Shown: positions 27,478-35,121 of the stretch, piece by piece
How positions within the stretch are numbered: the stretch's first letter is position 1
Layout: every line of letters begins with the position of its first letter
Assembly: GCF_003259335.1 (NCBI RefSeq)
Contig: NZ_QLLL01000014.1
Coordinates: 1-64,000 of the forward strand
DNA from: Chitinophaga skermanii
GTDB lineage: Bacteria; Bacteroidota; Bacteroidia; Chitinophagales; Chitinophagaceae
Length of the DNA: 64,000 bases
Direction of reading: 5' to 3'
Made by a program: the position numbers and the translations under genes
Notes under the pieces: generated by a model
Told to the model about the DNA's origin: nothing
What the model saw: only the letters and a program-made list of their open reading frames with translations
Databases searched by the model: none

Positions 27478-28941
27478 TTAATGTACAATTGGTTTTGTAT
27501 AAATAATCATCGGCACATTTACCCAACGGTCACCAACCAGGATTGGCTCTTTAGCATCCTCTAAAATAATATGATGGCTACCTTCGGTTGCGAGTGAAAA
27601 GTAACCTACTACTTCGCTTAGGCCATTTTCGATACCATAGACATCAATAATTTCCCTTAATGTTGCCTGGCCTTTGGCTTCCACTATTACGTCTATACGT
27701 TGTTGTAGCTTCTTCTTATCAATAGTAAACTGGTCAAACAGGGCTTTATAGTCAACCTCTTCTTCTTCCGTATGATTGTCGGGAAATAAGACGGTCGTAG
27801 CCGTATCTCGTTCTTCGCCTAGTTGCCAACGGTCAAAAAGATTAATGATAGGCTCATCCTCAATTATAATGAATTGTTCCTCCTTTATTTTTGTATCAAT
27901 TAGGTCAAAAGCCATTTGCCGTATGTCTCCAATTAGTTCCATGGCCTTTCTACGTTCTAATAAGCTTTTTTCAGATAATACCCGGCTAATTTTTTCGCTT
28001 AATTTTTTATTGGCGTCTATTACTTTCCGGCCAGAAACATGCAAGTAGCGTTTCAGGTTTTTAAGGAATTTATCGTTATTATAGTCAATATTGTTTTCGG
28101 TCAATATCTGGTAAAGTCGCTCGGTAAGTACGCTAAATTCCTGTTGTCTTTTTTCGTTCATCAAAAACTCCCAAAAAGCTTTAAAGCTTTTACCTTGAGG
28201 CTTTTGGTCTATATCGTCCAATGCATCTAACGCAAATACCAACAGTGTGCCCTTCGCTATGTCGCGCTCTGTGTATTTCCGTTGTATGTCTTTGCGTATC
28301 TGCTCAAAGTTTTGCTCCACTTCTGAAAAATCAGCCAATAGTTCACGGGCCATTTTGTTGAGGTCGTAAAACTGCTCTTTAATTTCGGTTTCGTCAAACA
28401 CGCTTGGCTTTTTACCTAGTTTGATAAGGTTAATCTCGTTTTCTATTTCGAATTTCTTTTTCTGCAATTCTTCTATGCGAGCTTCGGGATCTTCATTGGT
28501 TTGCTCTACCATTTTTTGCAGTTTAAAAAAGATGTCTTTAAACCGGCTGTTAGTTCCTATATATTCGCGCGGTGCTAGGTCCTCTAACCATTTAAGTACT
28601 TTAATAGTGTCCGGCGTCAATTCGTGCAAGTCTTCGCCATCGTCGCCAGGATATTTACGGAGGTACCCGCTATTACTCCATTTATCAATATATTGGGAGG
28701 CTCTTATTGCGAAATCGTCGAATAGAGTAGCAGCATCTAACTCCTCATCTTTTTCTTCATAAGATAGCTCTTCCATATATCCCTCAAGCTTGCTGCGGAG
28801 TTCGCCGTTGGCAATAGTAGTTGTATTTGCATCCGTAAATACTTTATGTAGAAACGAAATAATGAACGGCGCATTTTTGAGCCGAATCAGCTGCAACGGT
28901 TTTGCCGTTTTAAACTGTTGAACAATGGATTCAAATGTCAT
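27478..28941 (-). CDS. jetA: Wadjet JetA: kleisin/MukF-like subunit (DUF3375)
   Basis: 487 residues. The N-terminus matches the DUF3375 pattern (LIRLKNAPFIISFLHKVF, LRSKLEGYMEEL), followed by a winged-helix stretch and a long coiled coil (about 155-330: IEELQKKKFEIENEINLIKL, ARELLADFSEVEQNFEQI). The kleisin closes the SMC ring and links JetB and JetC. It is the first gene of the four-gene operon, and the promoter must lie in the AT-rich stretch 28942-29040. Confidence 0.92.
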   Translation of the reverse strand: MTFESIVQQFKTAKPLQLIRLKNAPFIISFLHKVFTDANTTTIANGELRSKLEGYMEELSYEEKDEELDAATLFDDFAIRASQYIDKWSNSGYLRKYPGDDGEDLHELTPDTIKVLKWLEDLAPREYIGTNSRFKDIFFKLQKMVEQTNEDPEARIEELQKKKFEIENEINLIKLGKKPSVFDETEIKEQFYDLNKMARELLADFSEVEQNFEQIRKDIQRKYTERDIAKGTLLVFALDALDDIDQKPQGKSFKAFWEFLMNEKRQQEFSVLTERLYQILTENNIDYNNDKFLKNLKRYLHVSGRKVIDANKKLSEKISRVLSEKSLLERRKAMELIGDIRQMAFDLIDTKIKEEQFIIIEDEPIINLFDRWQLGEERDTATTVLFPDNHTEEEEVDYKALFDQFTIDKKKLQQRIDVIVEAKGQATLREIIDVYGIENGLSEVVGYFSLATEGSHHIILEDAKEPILVGDRWVNVPMIIYTKPIVH

Positions 28942-29307
28942 ATTACATAAATATAAACATCATTTAGATACATACCTTACACAATTATATTTTGTCATTA
29001 ACTTATTTTCTTTGCAAATATTGCTTTAATAGCTCCTCTTTTTGATTCCAATATGAATTCAATAACGCAACTAAACAAGAACCTTTTCAACACAAAATAT
29101 TAGCAATGTTTCTATATTAATGAGTAATTACATTTTTTGTATATAAATGCATCTATTCAAACAACAGCAGTTTTATATATTTGCATTTTAACAAGTTTGC
29201 TAACTATTTGATTTTGAATACGATGATGTGAGAAATTTTTGATTACGTTCGAACTGAAAAGGGGTAATTGTACCGAAATAAATAGATACATATATTCAAG
29301 ACTAAAA
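28942..29307. other. AT-rich spacer upstream of jetA
   Basis: Very AT-rich, with no ORF of note. It must contain the jet promoter on the minus strand, but no exact TAnnTTTG with -33 TTG is seen there. It leads into the tRNA-Leu fragment at 29342. Confidence 0.5.
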
Positions 29308-29369
29308 TGACACACAAGCCTTATAGTTATTGATAACCAGCGCAGGTTCGACTCCTGTTCTGGGCACAA
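29308..29369 (+). mobile_element. Displaced tRNA-Leu 3' end with arm motif (attR-like)
   Basis: 29342-29369 matches the last 22 nt of the tRNA-Leu at 46092-46175 and the 6 nt after it, 27 of 28 positions (C for T at 29352), including the acceptor strand TCTGGGC. No 5' half of a tRNA is present, so it is not a gene. The motif TGACACA at 29308 lies 36 nt before AGGTTCG, the same spacing as at the right end of the 46-51 kb island (51035 to 51071). A terminator follows directly, as after a true tRNA. It looks like the right attachment scar of an element carrying the Wadjet operon. Confidence 0.75.
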
Positions 29370-29375
29370 AATGTA

Positions 29376-29406
29376 AACACCATCTTTACTTTGTAGAGAT
29401 GGTGTT
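29376..29406. terminator. Terminator after the tRNA fragment / lipoprotein gene
   Basis: Perfect 10-bp stem AACACCATCT / AGATGGTGTT with an 11-nt loop. It may be the old tRNA terminator on the plus strand and also ends the minus-strand lipoprotein gene that stops at 29438. Confidence 0.75.
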
Positions 29407-29437
29407 ATTATTGATTAGATATAAACAATCTGCTTCC

Positions 29438-30073
29438 TTAGGGTTGTAACACAAACCCTTTATCAACCTCTCCACAATACATCTTCATTCCGTTTATTAC
29501 ATAATAATATTTCCCTTTTTCCATATGCAATCCTGCTCTTAAAGTTCCATTTACCCACTGGTTCGCTAATGTTACAACATAAAATGCACTCGAATCATGT
29601 GGTGCAATTGTTCTTTTCAAGGTAGATGGTGTTAGCAATGCAGTATCTAAAAATAATTCCATCCTCGGCAAGCCATAATTAAACATGCTTGTTTTCCCCG
29701 TGGTCATCGTATCGGGGGGTAATAATATCCTAAAATAACTACCCGGTGAAGATGTAAGTTCAATGGAATCCACAGGGAAGCCAATATTTAAGTTGAATGG
29801 TTGCGCTGTTTCATTGATAATATGTGTCCAAAATACAGCATACACATACGCCTTACCATGTGGGTCGGTGTACCTTAATCCTCCTTTGGGAAAACTGTTT
29901 TGTATGGTAACCTGGCTACCACTGGCATCCGTATAGGTATTCTTGGTATAGGGGGTATCGGCACGGATGTTAGATGGCATATGCTTTGTTGGAAGACCAG
30001 TTTTTTGCGGCTCGTTGCAAGACGCACAAGTTGCCAACATTAAAGTCAATAAATAGAAGGGTAAATGTGTCAT
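29438..30073 (-). CDS. Lipoprotein, function unknown
   Basis: About 211 residues from the ATG at 30073 (MTHLPFYLLTLMLATCASC), with a probable lipobox ending at Cys 17 or 20. The mature domain is beta-rich (VYAVFWTHIINETAQPFNLN; YFRILLPPDTMTT; STLKRTIAPHDSSAFYVVTL), as expected for an Ig-like or jelly-roll fold. No catalytic motif is visible. It sits 39 bp behind the YceI gene on the same strand and is probably co-transcribed with it. Confidence 0.72.
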   Translation of the reverse strand: MTHLPFYLLTLMLATCASCNEPQKTGLPTKHMPSNIRADTPYTKNTYTDASGSQVTIQNSFPKGGLRYTDPHGKAYVYAVFWTHIINETAQPFNLNIGFPVDSIELTSSPGSYFRILLPPDTMTTGKTSMFNYGLPRMELFLDTALLTPSTLKRTIAPHDSSAFYVVTLANQWVNGTLRAGLHMEKGKYYYVINGMKMYCGEVDKGFVLQP

Positions 30074-30112
30074 CTTTCTTTTCGTATTATAGATATAAAT
30101 GGCAGATCCCAA

Positions 30113-30757
30113 TTAACAGCCACGTGTTTTCCGCGCGATTATTTTAATAAGAAACCCAATCTCATCCGACACAACCTGGTCGGCCACCACATCATAAAAC
30201 TTACCCGACCTATAACGAATGCCCCAATCCGTTCTGTCAATAACAAGCTTTCCATTGGCTGTTAATACGCCATCCTTCAATTCCATGCTGGCAGGAAAAG
30301 TAACTAGCCTTGTAACACCCTTAATGGTTAGTTTGCCTGTAACAAGTATCGTTTTATCGCTTTCTGTAGTCACGTTGGTGATTACAATGGCAGAAGTAGG
30401 GAATTTCTCCACGTCAAAATAATCAGGTGATTTTAAGTGATGTATAGGCGTATTGGTATTCGATTTGTCTTTATATGCCAGCGAGTGTAAGTTAATGACT
30501 GCCGATCCGCCAATAAGTTGACCGTTTTCAACAATGAAGGCACCATTAGAAAGGTATACAAACCCTGTATGTTCTTTGTCGGGCGAGAGCACCATAGTAC
30601 CTGTCCATGTAATTACACTTTCTTTGGTATCGATCGCATATACTTCTCCTTTGTTGCTCGATGGTGTAACTGCTTTTTCCTTTTTTTGAGAAGTTTGGCA
30701 ATTGGAAAACAAAACGGCTGCCAGTAAACTAATGTACATAAATAACTTGTTGTTCAT
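30113..30757 (-). CDS. YceI-family lipoprotein
   Basis: About 214 residues from the ATG at 30757 (MNNKLFMYISLLAAVLFSNC, lipobox FSNC). The YceI lipocalin-like barrel is clear: YAIDTKESVITWTGT, HTGFVYLSNGAFIVENGQL, HLKSPDYFDVEKFPTSAIVI, KLTIKGVTRLVTFP, WGIRYRSGKF. The family binds isoprenoid-type lipids in the periplasm. The 30862 start would add 35 residues before the signal peptide and is rejected. It is divergent from the membrane-bound winged-helix regulator at 30919, its probable controller. Confidence 0.9.
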   Translation of the reverse strand: MNNKLFMYISLLAAVLFSNCQTSQKKEKAVTPSSNKGEVYAIDTKESVITWTGTMVLSPDKEHTGFVYLSNGAFIVENGQLIGGSAVINLHSLAYKDKSNTNTPIHHLKSPDYFDVEKFPTSAIVITNVTTESDKTILVTGKLTIKGVTRLVTFPASMELKDGVLTANGKLVIDRTDWGIRYRSGKFYDVVADQVVSDEIGFLIKIIARKTRGC

Positions 30758-30918
30758 ACGAAAGGTGTTCTTGAGTGATAGGTAATTGCCCTTTTTTAAT
30801 GAGTCATCGTTTTCGGGCTTTAAAAGGATGATGCAACGAAATTCTTTGATATCTTTCAGCACGGGAAATTTGGCGTGTAAATAGAATTGTAAACATTGTA
30901 AATTTTTAAATTGACTAT

Positions 30919-31815
30919 ATGCGTACTAGGCAACAGCTCCTCTTAGGAAAGCGCAAATACCTCGTTGGGTCTATCTTAGGGCTCATGATAACTTTCATCT
31001 GTGTAGCGTTCACGATGGGTAGCAGCGAGGATTTTGATATGGCTAGGCGAGAAGTGTTACTGCGTAAAATTGGGCATGAATTACTTTTACAATCAGGCGA
31101 TAGTACATCGAGGGTGCTTCCTGTAAGAAAGCTAGGAAAGCATGAGTACCAAATCAGTTTTGAGCAGGCGTTTTCTTTTCAACCGGAAATATTAGTGAAC
31201 ACTACTCGGCATGTATTGGCGCAAGATCCCCAAGCAGGGGAGTACGTAGTAAATGTAGTAAACTGCAATAGTAGTACGATCGCCTATAGTTATGCCATAT
31301 CCCACAATAGGAAGGATGATATCGTTAGCTGTATTGGAAGGAAACAGCCAACTGCCTGCTACACAATTAATGTAATGTTCAAAACATTGGATACCAATAC
31401 TGCAAAATCCGGTTATTTATTGGGCAGCATTCCATTGATAGCCCTTGTTGGCTTCTTATTGCTAAGGTCGGTTAAACCTAAAAACGTACCCGTACCCAAT
31501 GTTAGCCAACCTACAAACTGCATGACTATAGGTGCCGTGTTGTTCGATGCCCAACAAAAGAAACTCCACATCCACGAACAAACGATCGAGTTAACCAAAA
31601 CAGAAACCCGCGTATTGTTACTTTTCGCCGTTTCGCCCAACGAAATTATCGAGCGAAGCAGGTTGCAAAAGGAAATATGGGAAGATGAAGGTGTGATAGT
31701 AGGGCGTAGCCTAGATATGTTCATCTCCAAATTGCGGAAAAAACTGGAACCAGATCCAAGCCTAAAAATTGTAGTGATACGCGGTAAAGGATATAAACTA
31801 GAAATCAGCGCTTAA
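30919..31815 (+). CDS. Membrane-tethered winged-helix transcription regulator
   Basis: 298 residues: a short cytosolic N-terminus, TM1 (about 15-33), a periplasmic domain of about 130 residues with Cys in VVNCNSS, IVSCIG and TACYTI, TM2 (about 165-182, LGSIPLIALVGFLLL), then an OmpR-type winged helix at the C-terminus (IELTKTETRVLLLFAVSP, SLDMFISKLRKKL, VVIRGKGYKLEI). It therefore joins sensing and DNA binding in one chain, like ToxR/CadC but with the DNA-binding domain at the C-terminal end. It is divergent from YceI, which is a likely target. A strong terminator follows. Confidence 0.85.
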   Translation: MRTRQQLLLGKRKYLVGSILGLMITFICVAFTMGSSEDFDMARREVLLRKIGHELLLQSGDSTSRVLPVRKLGKHEYQISFEQAFSFQPEILVNTTRHVLAQDPQAGEYVVNVVNCNSSTIAYSYAISHNRKDDIVSCIGRKQPTACYTINVMFKTLDTNTAKSGYLLGSIPLIALVGFLLLRSVKPKNVPVPNVSQPTNCMTIGAVLFDAQQKKLHIHEQTIELTKTETRVLLLFAVSPNEIIERSRLQKEIWEDEGVIVGRSLDMFISKLRKKLEPDPSLKIVVIRGKGYKLEISA

Positions 31816-31858
31816 AAATAGTAAATAGGGGCATCCCCAATCCAGCTCATTTACCCCT

Positions 31859-31896
31859 AAAAAGCCTTCATCCTTGTAAAACGATGAAGGCTTTTT
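31859..31896 (+). terminator. Strong intrinsic terminator
   Basis: Perfect 14-bp stem (31859-31872 with 31883-31896), 10-nt loop, flanked by A5 and T5. Confidence 0.9.
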
Positions 31897-32335
31897 CGTA
31901 CTATTTATCCCTCCAATTCCTCCCATTTCCCCCTCCATATCAAAAAAATCGAATGTTTTTTTAGTGTATTGAAACACCCCGAACCACCCTCCCAAAACCC
32001 ATGTTTTTCAAGGAATAACCCAATTCGTTACATGTGCCTTAAGTGCATTAAGGTTTAGTACGATGAATTGAATATCAGCATGTTATGATGAAATTAGTTT
32101 GGAATATTGCATTTAATTTCAATAAATTTGATCATTCAAAGCATAGCATACGGGACGTTTATTTTTCCTTACGTTGAATGAGAAATTAGTAAGGCACATG
32201 TGTATTTAGATTACCACGATTTATGAAGTAGCATTTGTTCCCAAACCGTAAACACAAAACACCCATGATGTAGAAAACCTGGGGGAGCACTAACCCCCAT
32301 ATCAACCAATTTATAACCCGTAAAAAATCCACTTT
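31897..32335. other. Intergenic region before the GH30 gene
   Basis: About 440 bp without ORF. The first part is pyrimidine-rich (about 31905-31990), the rest AT-rich. It should hold the promoter of the GH30 gene, but no exact -7/-33 pair is seen. Confidence 0.5.
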
Positions 32336-34150
32336 ATGAAAAAATTGACTCTGCGGCTTGCAGCCGCAGGCATGCTATGCGTTGCATTGTATGCTTGTAA
32401 AAAAAACATCTACACGCCTGGTGAAAACGACAATGGCACCACGGTAAGAGCAAACGAATCTGTTAGTATATGGACCACCACCGGCAGCCAAAGCCAGCTT
32501 CTCCAACAACAAGGCAATGTTACTTTCGCACCTGATGCAGGCACCAACGCTACTACCATTACGGTAAACGACGCCACCACTTACCAAAGTATCGATGGCT
32601 TCGGCTTTACCCTTACACAAGGTAGTGCCAAACTTATCAGCAACCTGTCGGCATCCGCGCAAAGCTCTTTGTTAAATGAATTATTTAGCCCATCCAGCGG
32701 CATCGGCTTATCCGTTGTAAGGGTAGGTGTAGGAGCCACCGATTTAAGTGACTATTCATACACCTATCGCGATGGTGCATCGTTCAGCCTAGCCGGCCCC
32801 GATCAAACGTACACCATCCCAATTTTGAAGAAAATCTTAGCAATCAATCCCGCCATCAAAGTATTGGCTACCCCGTGGACTGCCCCCACTTGGATGAAAA
32901 CCAACGGCTCGTTCGTTGGCGGCACCCTAAAAGCTGAAAACTACGAAAGCTACGGGCAATACTGGCTCGATTACATGAATGCTATGAGAGGACAAGGCAT
33001 CGAAATCTGGGGTATCACACCACAGAACGAACCGCTCAATCCGTATAACGAACCTAGTATGACCCTCACGAAGGAGAACCAACTAGGCCTTATCAATAGC
33101 TATATCGGTCCTAAACTACGCGGCGCCGGTTTTAACTGTAAAATTATTTGCTACGATCACAACTGTGATAATACCGAGTACCCCATCTACGTTGCTAATA
33201 ACAGCTCTTACGTAGATGGCTCCGCCTTCCACTTATATGGCGGGAATATCTCGGCCATGACCACCGTAAAGAACGCCACCAACAAAAACGTATACTTCAC
33301 TGAACAGTATACTTCCACCACGGGTAGCTTCTCCGGTGATCTTTCATGGCATATCCAAAACGTAGTCATCGGTTCCCTCAATAACTGGTCGAAAACCGTT
33401 TTGGAATGGAACCTCGCGAGCGACTCGCAAGGTGGCCCACATACCCCAGGTGGCAGTACCGTATCAAGAGGTGCCGTAACAATCGATGGTAGCACAATTA
33501 CAAGAAGAGTGGGCTATTACATTATTGCACATGTATCTAAGTTTGTGCAACCGGGCGCTGTTCGTATTGCATCTAACAGCTCGGGCAACATTCAAACAAC
33601 TGCGTTTAAAAATAGCGATGGCTCTAAAGTACTATTGGCTTTCAACAACGGCGGCTCTAGTGTTTCCTTTAAAGTGAAATGGGGTAACCAATCATTTACC
33701 TACTCGTTAGCAGCTGGTTCTGCAGCTACCTTCAAATGGTCGGGTACAGGCGGCGGCACTACTTCCCCAGCTCCTATCGGTCAAAATATTACGTTGAAAG
33801 GTTTGAATAACCAATACGTAAGTAGCGAAAACGGTACCCAAGCAATGAATTGTAACAGGGCTACAGCATCCGGCTGGGAAACCTTTACTGTAGTAGATGC
33901 AGGTGGCGGAAAAGTTGCTTTACAAGCTATGGGTAAATACGTAAGTTCTGAAAATGGTGCACAAGCCATGACTTGCAACCGTACCACGATCGGTGATTGG
34001 GAGAAGTTTGACTGGGTAGTGAATGCCGATGGTAAAATATCGTTGCGTGGTAACAACGGTCAATATGTTAGTTCAGAAAACGGTACACAACCAATGAATT
34101 GCAACCGTGCTTCTATATCGGGTTGGGAGGCATTTGGTGTAAACCAGTAG
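32336..34150 (+). CDS. GH30-family glycosidase with fascin-like carbohydrate-binding domain (lipoprotein)
   Basis: 604 residues. Lipobox ALYAC (Cys 21) puts it on the cell surface or periplasm. The (beta/alpha)8 catalytic domain has SIDGFGFTLTQGSA, WTAPTWMKTNG, acid/base E232 in WGITPQNEP and nucleophile E323 in VYFTEQY, the GH30 pair. The sequence resembles the endo-beta-1,6-glucanase/glucosylceramidase branch. A short beta domain (about 390-470) and a Gly/Thr linker lead to three about 42-residue beta-trefoil repeats (QYVSSENGTQAMNCNR, KYVSSENGAQAMTCNR, QYVSSENGTQPMNCNR). The likely substrate is fungal or other beta-glucan (inference). Confidence 0.92.
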   Translation: MKKLTLRLAAAGMLCVALYACKKNIYTPGENDNGTTVRANESVSIWTTTGSQSQLLQQQGNVTFAPDAGTNATTITVNDATTYQSIDGFGFTLTQGSAKLISNLSASAQSSLLNELFSPSSGIGLSVVRVGVGATDLSDYSYTYRDGASFSLAGPDQTYTIPILKKILAINPAIKVLATPWTAPTWMKTNGSFVGGTLKAENYESYGQYWLDYMNAMRGQGIEIWGITPQNEPLNPYNEPSMTLTKENQLGLINSYIGPKLRGAGFNCKIICYDHNCDNTEYPIYVANNSSYVDGSAFHLYGGNISAMTTVKNATNKNVYFTEQYTSTTGSFSGDLSWHIQNVVIGSLNNWSKTVLEWNLASDSQGGPHTPGGSTVSRGAVTIDGSTITRRVGYYIIAHVSKFVQPGAVRIASNSSGNIQTTAFKNSDGSKVLLAFNNGGSSVSFKVKWGNQSFTYSLAAGSAATFKWSGTGGGTTSPAPIGQNITLKGLNNQYVSSENGTQAMNCNRATASGWETFTVVDAGGGKVALQAMGKYVSSENGAQAMTCNRTTIGDWEKFDWVVNADGKISLRGNNGQYVSSENGTQPMNCNRASISGWEAFGVNQ

Positions 34151-34170
34151 CCTATTCTACACATGAAATC

Positions 34171-34207
34171 GTTTACCCACCGCTGGCAAAAGGCCCGGTG
34201 GGTAAAC
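34171..34207 (+). other. 12-bp hairpin between GH30 and OMP genes
   Basis: Perfect 12-bp inverted repeat GTTTACCCACCG / CGGTGGGTAAAC with a 13-nt loop, but no T tract. It may be an attenuator or mRNA-stabilising structure between two co-directional genes. Confidence 0.6.
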
Positions 34208-34220
34208 TAAATTACAGACC

Positions 34221-35117
34221 ATGAGAGTTTTTCTAATCAATATCTTATGCCTGCTTGCCTGTGCACATGTTGCTGCCCAACAAAAGCAGCCATTCGCTAC
34301 AGTAGAACTATCTGGAGGCTACCAAGTAGCCAACCTTCATTGGTCAATCGCAGGTAAAGTAAATGGCGCACCTGTTAATGTATTGTCGGAAGTGAAATGG
34401 AGTGACCTAAGCGGTCCTACATTTAATGCTACGCTACAATTACACCCCGCTAAGCAAATATTCATCGGCGCAGCGCTTACGCGATCTTTCATCAAATCCG
34501 GCAATGCCACCGATACAGATTACGGAGATAACGATCGTAGCGCCACTACCTACCACGCACAATTAAATAGTGATGAAGGCTCGCTACAAACATGCCGGCT
34601 CTACGGCGGTTATTATTTCCTCCAACAAAGAAAATGGCAAGTGGCGGCCATGATGGGCTATACAAACAATAAAGCATGGCTGTATTTACTCAACCACGCA
34701 GCGGAAGTGCCCGGTCAAAAGAACCTTCGTTCTACCTATAGCACAACTTGGAAAGGTATTACAGGAGGCATCATTGGCAACTACCATGCAACATCATGGC
34801 TAGCTATATCAGCAGATGCGCAATACAGCCAAGTGGCATACCGCGCCGTAGCAGATTGGAATTTGATCGATGCATTTCAACATCCCATCAGCTTTACACA
34901 GCGAGCCAATGGATTCGATCTGCGTATGGCCGTTAGTAGTGTTTTTAAATTGAACCACTATCTAGCACTTTTCATCACAGGCACGTACCAACACGCCGAA
35001 ACAGGGTATGGTACAGACGAATTATTTTTAGCATCGGGTGCTGTTCAAACAACACGTTTTAACGGCGCATTTACAGGTGCTAAGCAAATAGCTATCGGCA
35101 CGCGTATGCAATTCTAA
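34221..35117 (+). CDS. Outer-membrane beta-barrel protein
   Basis: 298 residues with a signal peptide (MRVFLINILCLLACAHVAAQ). Alternating amphipathic strands predict a 10-12-strand barrel (FATVELSGGYQVANLHWSI; GPTFNATLQLHP; FIGAALTRSF; RLYGGYYFL; AAMMGYTNNKAW), ending with the aromatic C-terminal residue IAIGTRMQF typical of BAM substrates. The size and strand pattern resemble omptin-type or general OMP barrels; protease residues cannot be assigned. It lies 70 bp downstream of the GH30 gene and may help in glycan handling, though this is only contextual. Confidence 0.75.
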   Translation: MRVFLINILCLLACAHVAAQQKQPFATVELSGGYQVANLHWSIAGKVNGAPVNVLSEVKWSDLSGPTFNATLQLHPAKQIFIGAALTRSFIKSGNATDTDYGDNDRSATTYHAQLNSDEGSLQTCRLYGGYYFLQQRKWQVAAMMGYTNNKAWLYLLNHAAEVPGQKNLRSTYSTTWKGITGGIIGNYHATSWLAISADAQYSQVAYRAVADWNLIDAFQHPISFTQRANGFDLRMAVSSVFKLNHYLALFITGTYQHAETGYGTDELFLASGAVQTTRFNGAFTGAKQIAIGTRMQF

Positions 35118-35121
35118 GCAA

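Noticed and set aside
28421..28762. 113-codon plus-strand ORF inside jetA
   Set aside because: Antisense shadow of the jetA coiled coil; Ser/Phe-rich composition typical of antisense frames.
29342..29369. tRNA-Leu gene
   Set aside because: Only the T-arm and acceptor 3' strand are present; no D arm or anticodon arm precedes it, so it is an attachment scar.
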